Positions 24,405-33,344 of a DNA stretch of 44,476 nt are shown piece after piece. Under the pieces are notes generated by a model. The model saw only the letters and a program-made list of their open reading frames with translations. It did not search any database and was not told the DNA's origin. Source of the stretch: SIG701 sp045577175 (GTDB taxonomy: Bacteria > Bacillota > Clostridia > Oscillospirales > CAG-272); the NCBI GenBank assembly GCA_045577175.1, contig JAZNHT010000027.1, positions 1-44,476 of the forward strand. Direction: 5' to 3'. The number at the start of each line of letters is the position of its first letter. The stretch's first letter is position 1. Position numbers and translations under genes: made by a program.

Positions 24405-24990
24405 TTGGCGGCATTCGCAAGTAACTTTACGGCAGTAGCAGTGGAGGCGTTAAACGTGGAACGCCTCCACACCACCGCCACGCCAAAGGAGGGCAGAAGT
24501 ATCCGCCCTCCTTGGAACCTCCCACCTCATAGCGTTTTTTTATCTGTAACTGCACGCCAACATACCACTTTGGCTTCAGCTTTAGAGGAGAGTCAAAAAC
24601 GAAGTTTAATGCTTCCACAGCATAAACGCTATTGCAAAAGACGCTCCTTCGGAGCGAGGGATCGGTTGGGATTTATACGTTCGATTTTCTCTTGCAAACA
24701 GTATGCGGAGATGAAGGTACGATACGGGAGAACGTGGCGCAATCTTGCAAACTCTCCGTCTGTCAGTGCAGAAGGGAGTCTAAAACGCAGCGACTCCGCT
24801 TCAGTGGAAGTGGTATGATGGCGTGAAATCGACGCTGTACCCCAAGGGTGGGAGGTATAGGAGGGAGGGAATCCCCCTCCCTCCTATGCGGAGTAGTCGA
24901 GAAGGGCTCCGCGCGAGTCCTTCTCGTGCGGGTGCCCGAGTTGGCTTGCCAACTCGAGCAGAGCCCCGCATCATCTGAAGTAAGTGTGAA
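24405..24990. repeat. Intergenic structured element, copy H (dnaN / remB)
   Basis: The GCAAGTAACTTTACGGC end block is followed by outer hairpin GTGGAGGCGTT/AACGCCTCCAC (24441-24470) and an inner hairpin with AGGAGGGC/GCCCTCCT arms. CATACCACTTT is near 24559 and AGTGGTATGATG near 24808. The right inner hairpin is GGAGGGAGGG/CCCTCCCTCC, and the right end is a GATGCGGGGC-type three-way junction in inverse orientation. It includes the perfect GAGTTGGC-TT-GCCAACTC hairpin. Confidence 0.85.
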
Positions 24991-25021
24991 AAGAAAAACA
25001 AAAAAGAAAGCGAGACCCCAT

Positions 25022-25285
25022 ATGTTTCTCCACGCAGGCGGAGGCGTGATCCTCCGCGATTCCTTAATCCTCGGCATCTTCGACCTCGACGGAAAAATCA
25101 CAACCCCCGATACAGCAGAATTTCTCCGACGTGCCGAGCGTGCGGGCGAGACGTCCTTAGCCGGGGACGATCTTCCGAAATGCTTTATCCTCACAACGGA
25201 TGGAAATTCCCAGCACGTCACCTTTTCATGTATCTCCGCCGGTGTGCTCGCCAATCGCGGCGACGCACTGACCGGTCTCAAATAA
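25022..25285 (+). CDS. remB: RemB-like DUF370 protein (YaaB family)
   Basis: An 87-aa protein beginning MFLHAGGGVILRDSLILGIF, which matches the N-terminal pattern of the DUF370 RemA/RemB family (extracellular matrix regulator RemB, YaaB, in Bacillus). Its position just before gyrB is the same as in Bacillus, apart from the missing recF between. RemA is a DNA-binding activator of matrix genes; RemB's own role is less clear. No strong ribosome-binding site is visible. gyrB starts 38 bases later, so both are probably co-transcribed. Confidence 0.8.
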   Translation: MFLHAGGGVILRDSLILGIFDLDGKITTPDTAEFLRRAERAGETSLAGDDLPKCFILTTDGNSQHVTFSCISAGVLANRGDALTGLK

Positions 25286-25323
25286 GCATCCGAAAAACGA
25301 TTATAAAGAATGAGAGCAGTACT

Positions 25324-27303
25324 ATGAGTGAAAATGAGATGATCCAAAGCACAGCCATCCCCGAGGACACCTACGAGGACGGGCAGATTCAAGTTTTGAA
25401 GGGACTTGACGCCGTCCGCAAACGCCCCGGCATGTACATCGGTACGACGGGACCGCGCGGTCTTCATCACCTTGTCTACGAAATTGTCGATAACTCCATC
25501 GACGAGGCAATGGCAGGACGGTGCGATACGATCGACGTCATTCTCCATGAGGACGGATCTGTTACCGTGCGCGATAACGGACGCGGTATCCCCTCCGGAT
25601 TCAATGCAGAGGAGAACAGACCGACGCTTGAGGTCGTATTCATGATTCTGCACGCCGGAGGAAAATTCGGCGGCGGCGGTTACAAAATTTCCGGCGGTCT
25701 GCACGGCGTCGGCGCGTCCGTGGTAAACGCCCTCTCCGAATGGATGGAGGTAGAAAACTGCCACGACGGAAAATCGTACACGCTCCGTATGGAGAAGGGC
25801 GAGATCACGGGCGAGTTCACCTGCACGGGTGACTGTGGCGGTCGGCACGGTCTGACCGTTCGCTTCAAACCGGACTGCGAGATTTTCCGCGAGACAATCG
25901 AGTTTGAATACGACACGCTTCTGAAAAGACTCCGCGAGCAGGCGTTTCTCAACGCGGGCGTGCGCATCACGATCACGGACGAGCGTCCGATCAACGACAT
26001 TGTCGATGAGGAGACAGGTATCGCCCACCACCGCGCCGACGATCTCTGCTACGAGGGCGGTATCCGTTCGTTCGTCACACATCTGAACGCGACGAAAAAT
26101 CCGCTGCATGAGGAAGTCATCTACATGAAGGCGGAGAAGGGCGACATCACCGCCGAGGTCGCCATGCAGTACACGGATGCGTACAATGAAAACATTGTCA
26201 CGTTTGCCAATAACATGGCAACAATCGACGGCGGTACGCACGAAGTCGGTTTCAAGACCGCGCTTACGAAGGTCATGAACGCCTACGGCAAAAAAATCGG
26301 TGTGCTGAAGGAGAACGACAAATTCTCCGGCGAGGACGCACGAGAGGGACTTTGCGCCGTCGTATCGGTGAAGTTGCCGGATGCGCAGTTTGAATCGCAG
26401 ACGAAGGCGAAGCTCGGAAACAGCGAGATCCGCACGATTGTGGATAACATCGTCTCCGAAAAGTTAGCGGAGTATCTGGAAGAGCATCCCGCGGTCGGCA
26501 AGATCATTACGGAAAAGACGATCGACGCGCTCCGTGCCCGTGAAGCGGCAAGAAAAGCGAGGGAGGCATCCAGACGCAAATCGGTGCTGGAGGGATCGTC
26601 CTTGCCTGATAAGCTCGCCGACTGCAACGAGAAAAACGTGGAGCTGACCGAGCTCTACCTCGTCGAGGGTGATTCTGCAGGCGGCTCCGCGAAGGACGGA
26701 CGAAACAGCCAGTTCCAGGCGATCCTCCCCATGCGCGGTAAGATTCTGAACGTAGAAAAGGCACGGCTTGACCGCGTGTATTCGTGCACGCAGATCGTGC
26801 CGATCGTGCAGGTGCTCGGATGCGGTATCGGTGAGGATTTCGATATTTCCAAGCTCCGCTACGGCAAGGTCATCATCATGAGCGATGCCGACGTAGACGG
26901 TGAACACATCCAGATTCTGCTTCTGACGTTCTTCTTCCGTCATATGCGCAAGCTGATTGACGAGGGTCACGTCTATCTGGCGATGCCGCCGCTTTATAAG
27001 GTATACAAGCGCGGCAACAAGCGTGAGATTTACGCCTTCTCCGATGCGGAGAGAGACGCGGCGATTGCGGAGCTCGGCGGCGTGAACGTTGAGGCCGAGC
27101 GATACAAGGGTCTCGGTGAGATGAATCCCGAGCAGCTTTGGGAGACGACGATGGATCCCGAGACGCGCACGCTCAAGCAGGTGACGATTGAGGATGCCGC
27201 CGCGTGCGACGAGATTTTCTCTTTGCTGATGGGGGACAAGGTGGAGCCCAGACGCGAGTTTATTGAGAAAAACGCCCGGTACGCGGAATATCTTGACGTG
27301 TAA
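25324..27303 (+). CDS. gyrB: DNA gyrase subunit B
   Basis: ATPase subunit of DNA gyrase, which introduces negative supercoils. The 659 aa from ATG 25324 include the GHKL ATPase motif EIVDNSIDEA (about 53-62), DNGRGIP and GGLHGVGASVVNALS. The transducer domain, the TOPRIM domain with LVEGDSAGGSA and PMRGKILNVEKAR, and the C-terminal REFIEKNARYAEYLDV end follow. Upstream in-frame sequence overlaps remB in another frame, so the ATG at 25324 is preferred. The downstream 14 bases mirror the gene's last codons, forming a strong hairpin with the stop in its loop. Confidence 0.98.
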   Translation: MSENEMIQSTAIPEDTYEDGQIQVLKGLDAVRKRPGMYIGTTGPRGLHHLVYEIVDNSIDEAMAGRCDTIDVILHEDGSVTVRDNGRGIPSGFNAEENRPTLEVVFMILHAGGKFGGGGYKISGGLHGVGASVVNALSEWMEVENCHDGKSYTLRMEKGEITGEFTCTGDCGGRHGLTVRFKPDCEIFRETIEFEYDTLLKRLREQAFLNAGVRITITDERPINDIVDEETGIAHHRADDLCYEGGIRSFVTHLNATKNPLHEEVIYMKAEKGDITAEVAMQYTDAYNENIVTFANNMATIDGGTHEVGFKTALTKVMNAYGKKIGVLKENDKFSGEDAREGLCAVVSVKLPDAQFESQTKAKLGNSEIRTIVDNIVSEKLAEYLEEHPAVGKIITEKTIDALRAREAARKAREASRRKSVLEGSSLPDKLADCNEKNVELTELYLVEGDSAGGSAKDGRNSQFQAILPMRGKILNVEKARLDRVYSCTQIVPIVQVLGCGIGEDFDISKLRYGKVIIMSDADVDGEHIQILLLTFFFRHMRKLIDEGHVYLAMPPLYKVYKRGNKREIYAFSDAERDAAIAELGGVNVEAERYKGLGEMNPEQLWETTMDPETRTLKQVTIEDAAACDEIFSLLMGDKVEPRREFIEKNARYAEYLDV

Positions 27304-27318
27304 GCGTCAAGATATTCC
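27285..27318 (+). terminator. 14-bp perfect hairpin centred on the gyrB stop codon
   Basis: GGAATATCTTGACG pairs with CGTCAAGATATTCC around the loop TGTAAG, which contains the TAA stop. It is followed by GGGGTTGCCCC and not by a T-run. It may be a termination, pausing or mRNA-protecting structure. Confidence 0.6.
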
Positions 27319-27339
27319 GGGGTTGCCCCGTTCCCCCTT

Positions 27340-27882
27340 TAAAGTAACATTTGCGCAGGAAAATGCAGGAGGTGTGTAGCGCGGCACTGCCTCTTGCAGA
27401 TGCCTACGGCATCTGCGACCACCTGCCACGGTCAGAGAGAAGGGAGTGCCCTTCTCTCCGACACCACTTATCCCCGATAGCGCTCTCTCAGCTGTAACTG
27501 TATGCCAACATACCACTTAATCCTCATCTTTGCGGAGAGTTATGAACGACGTACAGTGCAAACAATAGCTAAACGCTATTGTACAAGAGTGCCATACGGC
27601 GCGAGGGATCGGCTGGGATTTGAACGTACAGTTTCCGATCGGAAACAGTATGCGTAGATGAAGGAACGATACGGGATAGCGTGGCGCAATTTTACAGACT
27701 CTCTGTAGGAGACAGCAGAGAGGAGCTTCCAAACGTAGCGATACCGCTTTAGTTTAAGTGGTACGTTAGCATACGTTAACAACTGCACACTTAAGGGTGG
27801 GCGGTGTCGGAGGGCGGGAATGCCCCGCCCTCTGACCGTGGCGGTGGTGCAGGAGGTGTGCCGCGCTACACACCTCCTGCGT
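27340..27882. repeat. Intergenic structured element, copy I (gyrB / gyrA)
   Basis: The end block AAAGTAACATTTGCGC is followed by GCAGGAGGTGTG and a module with the perfect hairpin GCAGATGCC-TAC-GGCATCTGC. The inner hairpin GAGAGAAGGG/CCCTTCTCTC and CATACCACTTA near 27506 come next. The right half has AGTGGTACGTTAG, the inner hairpin GGAGGGCGGG/CCCGCCCTC and the outer hairpin at 27849-27880 (GCAGGAGGTGTG/CACACCTCCTGC), only 39 bases before gyrA. Confidence 0.85.
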
Positions 27883-27919
27883 ATAATCCTCCAAATCTTC
27901 TTAAAAAAGGAGAACCCAA

Positions 27920-30490
27920 GTGGAACGTAAAGACCATAACGAGGTAGACCTTTCCTACCCCAACCAAAAAATCACCCCCGTGGACATGGAGCGCGAGGTG
28001 CGCAAATCGTTCATCGAATATTCCATGTCCGTCATTGTCCAGCGTGCACTACCCGACGTCCGTGACGGTATGAAGCCCGGTCAGAGACGTATCATGTACG
28101 CCATGTACGAGGATAAGCTCACCCACGATAAGCCGTTTCGCAAATCGGCAACGACGGTCGGTAACGTGCTCGGCCGGTATCATCCGCACGGAGATGCCGC
28201 CGTCTACGGCACTATGGTCCGTATGGCGCAGTCGTTCTCGCTCCGCTATCCGCTTGTCGAGGGACACGGTAACTTCGGTACGATCGACGGCGACGGTGCC
28301 GCCGCTTACCGTTATACCGAGGCGAGAATGTCCCGCCTGTCCGACGAGCTGATGCGCGATATTGAAAAGGACGTCATCAAGTGGGACAGAAACTTCGACA
28401 ATACGCGCGACGAGCCGTCCGTGCTCCCTGCGCGCTTCCCGAATCTGCTTGTCAACGGCTCCGTCGGTATCGCTGTCGGTATGGCGACAAATATACCGCC
28501 GCATAACCTCTCCGAGGTCATTGACGGTACGATCTACCTCATGGAAAACCCCGATGCGACCGTGCCCGATCTTCTGCAGTTCATCAAGGGTCCCGATTTC
28601 CCCACCGGCGCGACGATCTACGGCACCGCCGGTATCTATGAAGCGTATCAGACCGGTCGCGGCAGAGTCCTCGTGCGCGCCAAGGCGACGATTGAGGAGG
28701 AAAATCACCGCATCATCATCACCGAAATCCCGTACCAGGTCAACCGTTCCCTTCTTTTGAAGGCGATGGCAGATCAGGTTCGTGATAAAAAGGTCGAGGG
28801 CGTCACCGACATCCGCAACGAGTCCAGCCGCAACGCCAAGGGCAAGGCACTCCGCGGTCCCGACGGTATGCGTATCGTCATCGAATACCGCCGCGATGCG
28901 AATCCGACGCTCATTCTGAACCAGTTCTATAAATATACCCAGCTCCAGGATACGTGCGCGATGAATATGCTCGCGCTGGTGAACGGCGAGCCGAAAACGC
29001 TCGGTCTGAAGGCGATCCTTCAGGAATATATCAAGCACCAGATGTCCGTCATCACCAACCGCGTCCGCTTTGAACTCAACAAGGCGCAGCGCGAGGCGCA
29101 CATCTACGAGGGCTACAAGATCGCCATCGACAATATTGATGAGGTGATCTCCATCATCCGCGCGTCCGCCGATACGAACGACGCCAAGGATCGCCTCTCC
29201 GCACGCTTTGCGCTCACCGAGGAGCAGGCCTCCGCCATCGTTGCCATGACGCTCGGTCGCCTCTCCGGCATGGAGCGGCAGAAAATCGAGGACAGACTTG
29301 CCGAGCTGTACGCTACGATTGAGAGACTGAGTGCGATCCTTGCCGACGAGGGCAAGATCCGCGAGATCATCAAGGAAGAAATGCTTGAGATCCGCGACCG
29401 GTTCGGGGACGAAAGACGCACCGACATCACCGAGGCGGAGAACGACATCGTGTATGAGGATCTGATTCCGCAGGAGGACTGCGTTATCACGCTCACAAAC
29501 GCAGGCTACATCAAGAGAATCCCGGCGGCGACCTACTCCGCGCAGAACCGCGGCGGCAAGGGCATCATCGGCATGACGACGAAGGAAGAGGATTTCGTAC
29601 AGAGAATTGCCGTTGTCCACAGCCATTCGACGCTTTTGCTGTTCACGAATCGCGGACGGGTGCACACGAGAAAGGCGTACCTCATCCCCGAGGCGGGACG
29701 CACCGCGAAGGGCACGAATATTGTGAATCTGCTTGAGATCGAGCCGGGTGAGTCGATCACGGCGATGATCTCGCTGGACACGCGCGAGGAGTCGATCTGG
29801 GAAGAGACGCTCGTGATGGTGACGCGCTTCGGTATCATCAAGCGCACCGCGATGACGGAATTTGAAAACAACCGCCGCACGGGTAAGATCGCGATCGACC
29901 TTGACGAGGGCGACGAGCTGATCTTTGTGGATAAGACCGCAGGCGAAGCGGACGTTCTGATCGTGACGAAGAACGGAAACGGCGCACGCTTCAGCGAAAA
30001 TCGCGTATCCGTGATGGGACGGCAGGCGCACGGCGTGATCGGTATCCGCCTCGTCGGTGACGATGAGGTTGCGGGTGCGGCGATCGTGTATCGCGGTGAA
30101 GAATGGAACAGCACGCACAAGCTGGTCACCGTGACCGAAAACGGATTCGGCAAGAGAATGGATGCGTCTCTGTTTGAACCGAAGGGACGCGCGATCCAGG
30201 GTGTGATCTGCCACGGTATCAATGAAAAAACAGGCCGTCTCTGCGGTATCGCCGTGACGGAGGAGACGGATGACGTCATGATGATTACGACGTCGGGCAC
30301 GATTGTGCGCACGCCGATTGCAGGCATCCCCGCCTACGGACGGCAGGCGTCGGGCGTTATCGTGATGCGCTTAAGCGAGGGCGACACGCTTCGGATGTTC
30401 GCTATCGCTGCGAAGACGGAGGAGACCGAGGCGGATGCCGAGGGCTCCGAAGAAACCTCGGACACAGTCTCGGCTCCTACCGAGGAATAA
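27920..30490 (+). CDS. gyrA: DNA gyrase subunit A
   Basis: Breakage-reunion subunit of gyrase. The 856 aa start at GTG 27920, supported by AAAAGGAG 9 bases upstream. The winged-helix region, the catalytic tyrosine in AAAYRYTEARMS (tyrosine near 133), the coiled arm, and C-terminal beta-pinwheel repeats with the gyrase box-like QNRGGKGI are present. The acidic tail (EETEADAEGSEETSD) ends the protein. The quinolone region reads HPHGDAAVYGTMV. Ala93 and Gly97 stand where E. coli has Ser83 and Asp87, a notable departure. No promoter fits between copy I and the start. Confidence 0.98.
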   Translation: MERKDHNEVDLSYPNQKITPVDMEREVRKSFIEYSMSVIVQRALPDVRDGMKPGQRRIMYAMYEDKLTHDKPFRKSATTVGNVLGRYHPHGDAAVYGTMVRMAQSFSLRYPLVEGHGNFGTIDGDGAAAYRYTEARMSRLSDELMRDIEKDVIKWDRNFDNTRDEPSVLPARFPNLLVNGSVGIAVGMATNIPPHNLSEVIDGTIYLMENPDATVPDLLQFIKGPDFPTGATIYGTAGIYEAYQTGRGRVLVRAKATIEEENHRIIITEIPYQVNRSLLLKAMADQVRDKKVEGVTDIRNESSRNAKGKALRGPDGMRIVIEYRRDANPTLILNQFYKYTQLQDTCAMNMLALVNGEPKTLGLKAILQEYIKHQMSVITNRVRFELNKAQREAHIYEGYKIAIDNIDEVISIIRASADTNDAKDRLSARFALTEEQASAIVAMTLGRLSGMERQKIEDRLAELYATIERLSAILADEGKIREIIKEEMLEIRDRFGDERRTDITEAENDIVYEDLIPQEDCVITLTNAGYIKRIPAATYSAQNRGGKGIIGMTTKEEDFVQRIAVVHSHSTLLLFTNRGRVHTRKAYLIPEAGRTAKGTNIVNLLEIEPGESITAMISLDTREESIWEETLVMVTRFGIIKRTAMTEFENNRRTGKIAIDLDEGDELIFVDKTAGEADVLIVTKNGNGARFSENRVSVMGRQAHGVIGIRLVGDDEVAGAAIVYRGEEWNSTHKLVTVTENGFGKRMDASLFEPKGRAIQGVICHGINEKTGRLCGIAVTEETDDVMMITTSGTIVRTPIAGIPAYGRQASGVIVMRLSEGDTLRMFAIAAKTEETEADAEGSEETSDTVSAPTEE

Positions 30491-30532
30491 AGCGAATTTT
30501 GAAATTTAGGGACGCTACGCGTCCGGAACGAT

Positions 30533-31182
30533 GTAGGAGGCGCTTAATGCGGAGCGCCTCCTACGACCACCGCCACACCAAAGAGGGGCGGGGGGATTTG
30601 ATCCCCTCCCCTCTTGGAACTCCCCACCCCTGGGTTTGTGGGGGATTGTATGCGAAACCACCATTAAAAATGGAAGCGTTGCCGCTGCTGTTTTGTGCGA
30701 ATGGCGTCAAAGAGGACGCCGCCATTCGCGTCGAGGATTTCCTTTGTGTGCAGAAGCATACAATTTTGCCTGCGGCAAAAACGGAAACCTCGCATCTCCC
30801 CTCTGCCATCTCCTACGGGGAGTTTGCAGAATTGCGTTACGCTATCCCGTATCGTACCTTTATCTCCGCATATTGTTACCGACCTGAGTTTGTATGTGCA
30901 ATCCGCACGCGATTCACACCCAAAACAAAAGCGTTTTTGCTGTGTTAGCAGAGACGAAGCACGACGCGTAAGCGGAGTATCATTTACAATAGTGTTTGGG
31001 TATGTTTGCACTGCACGCCGTTCATAACTCTCCTCTAAGATGAAGTTTAAGTGGTACGTTGTCCTGCAATTACCGCTGAAAGAACGCTATTAGAGGTGGG
31101 GAGTTCCAAGAGGGGCGGACACTTCCGCCCTTCTTTGGTGTGGCGGTGGTGCAGGAGGTGCTCCGCATTAAGCACCTCCTGC
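30533..31182. repeat. Intergenic structured element, copy J (gyrA / RNHCP gene)
   Basis: The left outer hairpin at 30533-30564 (GTAGGAGGCGCT/AGCGCCTCCTAC) is followed by an inner hairpin with GAGGGGCGGGG and CCCTCCCCTCTTGG arms. The core carries the module ATGGCGTC...GACGCCGCCATTCGCGTCGAGGAT in the opposite orientation to copies C, K and N. AAGTGGTACGTTG is near 31049. The right outer hairpin is at 31151-31182 (GCAGGAGGTGCT/AGCACCTCCTGC). A small GGACGC-TAC-GCGTCC hairpin precedes it near 30510. Confidence 0.85.
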
Positions 31183-31246
31183 ATCATTCCCCCAAAGTCG
31201 AATTATAAAGAAAAAGAAAGAAAAAAAGAGAAGAAAGGAGCCGCCC

Positions 31247-31561
31247 ATGGAAAGTCCCCGTTTCACAAAAAACGACAGCGGCTTTACCTGCGTCCATTGC
31301 GGACGGGAGGTGCCGCCGCTCGGCTATACGTCTCGCAATCATTGCCCGTTTTGCCTGTGGTCGCTCCATCTCGATGTCAATCCGGGCGACCGCGCGTCTG
31401 AGTGTAAGGCACCGCTGGAGCCTGTCACCGCCGAGCCTGATCCCAAAAAAGGATACATCATCACCCACCGATGCACTGCCTGCGGCAAAATCGGACGCAA
31501 CAAAGCCGCCGCAGACGATAATATCTCCCTCATCATCAAGCTCACCGCACGGCATATCTGA
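31247..31561 (+). CDS. RNHCP-domain zinc-ribbon-like protein
   Basis: A 104-aa protein with the signature RNHCPFCLWSLHLDVNPGDR in the middle, which names the RNHCP domain family. Two CxxC pairs flank it (FTCVHCGR near the N-terminus and RCTACGK near residue 75), so a zinc-binding fold is likely. The family has no established function. The start has AAAGGAG and is 27 bases ahead of the next gene's stop-start gap on the same strand, suggesting an operon with 31588. Confidence 0.9.
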   Translation: MESPRFTKNDSGFTCVHCGREVPPLGYTSRNHCPFCLWSLHLDVNPGDRASECKAPLEPVTAEPDPKKGYIITHRCTACGKIGRNKAAADDNISLIIKLTARHI

Positions 31562-31587
31562 AAATTAACGGAAAGGGGTATCTACCC

Positions 31588-32439
31588 ATGGCGAAATCAA
31601 CTATGCGCCGCGTCAAAAGTCTTCCCGCCATGACGATGATGGAGCCGTTCATCATGGTCAACCGCGTCGGCTCGCAGAATCTGATTACCGATCGCATTCC
31701 TATGGGAAAGCTCGATGCGTACCTCAAGGAAAAGCAGGAGGAGGGCATGACGAATATCAGCATGATGCACGTGCTGATTGCCGCCTACGTCCGTATGGCG
31801 GCCGCCCGTCCGGCTGTCAATCGCTTTATCCGCGGACAGAGAATCTGGACGAGAGACGAGGTCGAAATTGCCCTCACGATCAAAAAAGAGATGAAGCTCG
31901 ATTCGCCGGATACAGTGGTAAAAATCACGGTTCCGAGGGATGCAACCTTGCAGGAAATCTATGAGGTGCTGAATACGAAAATCGTGGAATACCGCGAAAA
32001 TCCCGGCGGCGATTTCGATAAGGTGGCAGGCGCGCTCGCGAAGATACCGGCACTCATTTTGAAATTTATCGTATGGAATCTCAAAAACCTGGACTACTTC
32101 GGACTGATCCCGAAATTTCTCACGAATGTCAGTCCGTTCCACTGCTCGTTCTTTATCACATCCATGGGATCGCTCGGTATTCCGCCGATTCACCACCACC
32201 TGTACGATTTCGGAACGTGTCCCGTCTTCTGCTCGTTCGGTGCCAAGCGGCGTGTTTACGAGCCGGATGACGAGGGCAATATTGTAAAAAAATCGTATAC
32301 GGACTTCACGTTCGTCACCGACGAGCGCATCTGCGACGGCTTCTATTTTGCCTCCGGACTGAAGCATTTCAAGAATATCCTCAAAAATCCGAAGCAACTG
32401 GACGAAAAACCGGCTGAGGTTGTCATGGACGTTCCGTAA
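31588..32439 (+). CDS. Acyltransferase-fold protein (2-oxoacid dehydrogenase E2 / CAT-like), active-site His missing
   Basis: This 283-aa protein resembles the catalytic domain of E2 acyltransferases and chloramphenicol acetyltransferase. Visible parts are NISMMHVLIAAYVRM, PALNRFI-like PAVNRFIRGQR, a central SFFITSMGSLG strand and the C-terminal FVTDERICDGFYFA. In the catalytic motif the usual DHRxxDG reads DERICDG, so the His that normally acts as base is Glu. There is no lipoyl domain, linker or partner E1/E3 gene nearby. It is probably not an E2 of a dehydrogenase complex; whether it is an enzyme at all is open. AAAGGGG precedes the start. Confidence 0.8.
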   Translation: MAKSTMRRVKSLPAMTMMEPFIMVNRVGSQNLITDRIPMGKLDAYLKEKQEEGMTNISMMHVLIAAYVRMAAARPAVNRFIRGQRIWTRDEVEIALTIKKEMKLDSPDTVVKITVPRDATLQEIYEVLNTKIVEYRENPGGDFDKVAGALAKIPALILKFIVWNLKNLDYFGLIPKFLTNVSPFHCSFFITSMGSLGIPPIHHHLYDFGTCPVFCSFGAKRRVYEPDDEGNIVKKSYTDFTFVTDERICDGFYFASGLKHFKNILKNPKQLDEKPAEVVMDVP

Positions 32440-32451
32440 TCGGAGGTACAT

Positions 32452-33276
32452 ATGAAAAAATTTCTCTCTCTGTTTATCACAGCTTTGCTCATGATCGCGG
32501 CGGTTTTGCCTGCCTTGGCGGAGGATTATCTCGATTTTCCCGTGTTCCCCGAGACGCAGGAGCGCAGTCCCAAGCGCGATGCGGGCGGCGCGCTCACGCA
32601 ATCCGACACGCCGAGCGAGGCGTTCGCCAAGGAGGGCGCGGAGATCGTTTCGTTTCGTTTTTACGATGATGAGCACGTGCAGAGGAATCTGGACAACGGG
32701 CTCTCCGCAGGAGAGTTTACCGTTACTCACTACGACCGACCGGACTGCAAATACAGCTGTATCGTGATGTCTTACCACGCGCAGAACGCGTTTGAGGTTC
32801 CCTTTACGGTCAAGGAGTCCGGTTTGTACGAATTTCGCTTCGATCATATCACGGATGTGCGCGGACGCGGTGCGTATCTGCAAATCGATGACGGCATCTA
32901 TTTCGATGCGTATCTGGAGTATCATTGGCCCGATGAGATTTCCATGTACGGCATGTTTGTCGAGCTGACGGCAGGCGAGCACGTGATGAAGCTGTACGGG
33001 CATGAGACGGCGCCGACGTATGCGCAGGGATTTGCGTATGTGCTGGTGGAGGCGCGCGAGATCGTGACGGAGCCGGAGACTGAGCCGGAGACGGTAACGG
33101 TGGATATTGTGAAGCCGAACCCGACTCCGTATCCGGTCGTGACGGAGACCGCACCTGCGGCGGCGGAGGAAAGTGCCTCTCCGTGGGGGCTGTTCGCACT
33201 TTCGGCGGTGTGGATCGCGGCGGCGATTTCCGTATTCGCGGCGGTCATGACCGCGGTACGGCAGAAAAAGGGATAA
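32452..33276 (+). CDS. Secreted, C-terminally membrane-anchored protein with TEPE linker
   Basis: I do not recognise a named family. The 274-aa protein has a clear signal peptide (MKKFLSLFITALLMIAAVLPALA, cleavage near residue 23). Next is a beta-rich extracellular region (about 60-205) resembling carbohydrate-binding or PA14-like sandwiches (SGLYEFRFDHITDVRGRGAYL). A short TEPETEPETVTV linker leads to a C-terminal membrane segment (about 243-266) and the basic tail RQKKG. No LPXTG motif is present. The start follows the upstream stop by 12 bases with CGGAGG, so it ends a three-gene operon that closes with a terminator. Confidence 0.75.
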   Translation: MKKFLSLFITALLMIAAVLPALAEDYLDFPVFPETQERSPKRDAGGALTQSDTPSEAFAKEGAEIVSFRFYDDEHVQRNLDNGLSAGEFTVTHYDRPDCKYSCIVMSYHAQNAFEVPFTVKESGLYEFRFDHITDVRGRGAYLQIDDGIYFDAYLEYHWPDEISMYGMFVELTAGEHVMKLYGHETAPTYAQGFAYVLVEAREIVTEPETEPETVTVDIVKPNPTPYPVVTETAPAAAEESASPWGLFALSAVWIAAAISVFAAVMTAVRQKKG

Positions 33277-33279
33277 CGA

Positions 33280-33310
33280 AAAAATCCGCAGTTTATCTGC
33301 GGATTTTTTT
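33280..33310 (+). terminator. Terminator of the 31247-33276 operon
   Basis: ATCCGCAG-TTTAT-CTGCGGAT is flanked by an A-run and followed by TTTTTT, three bases after the stop codon. Confidence 0.92.
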
Positions 33311-33344
33311 GCGGATAATGTGGGGCGATGCCCCGAAGCCCCAT

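Noticed and set aside
28049..30214. A 721-codon open frame opposite gyrA, and similar long frames opposite thrS, rimO and the EF-G-like gene
   Set aside because: All are antisense to secure genes and share the composition typical of reverse-frame translations.
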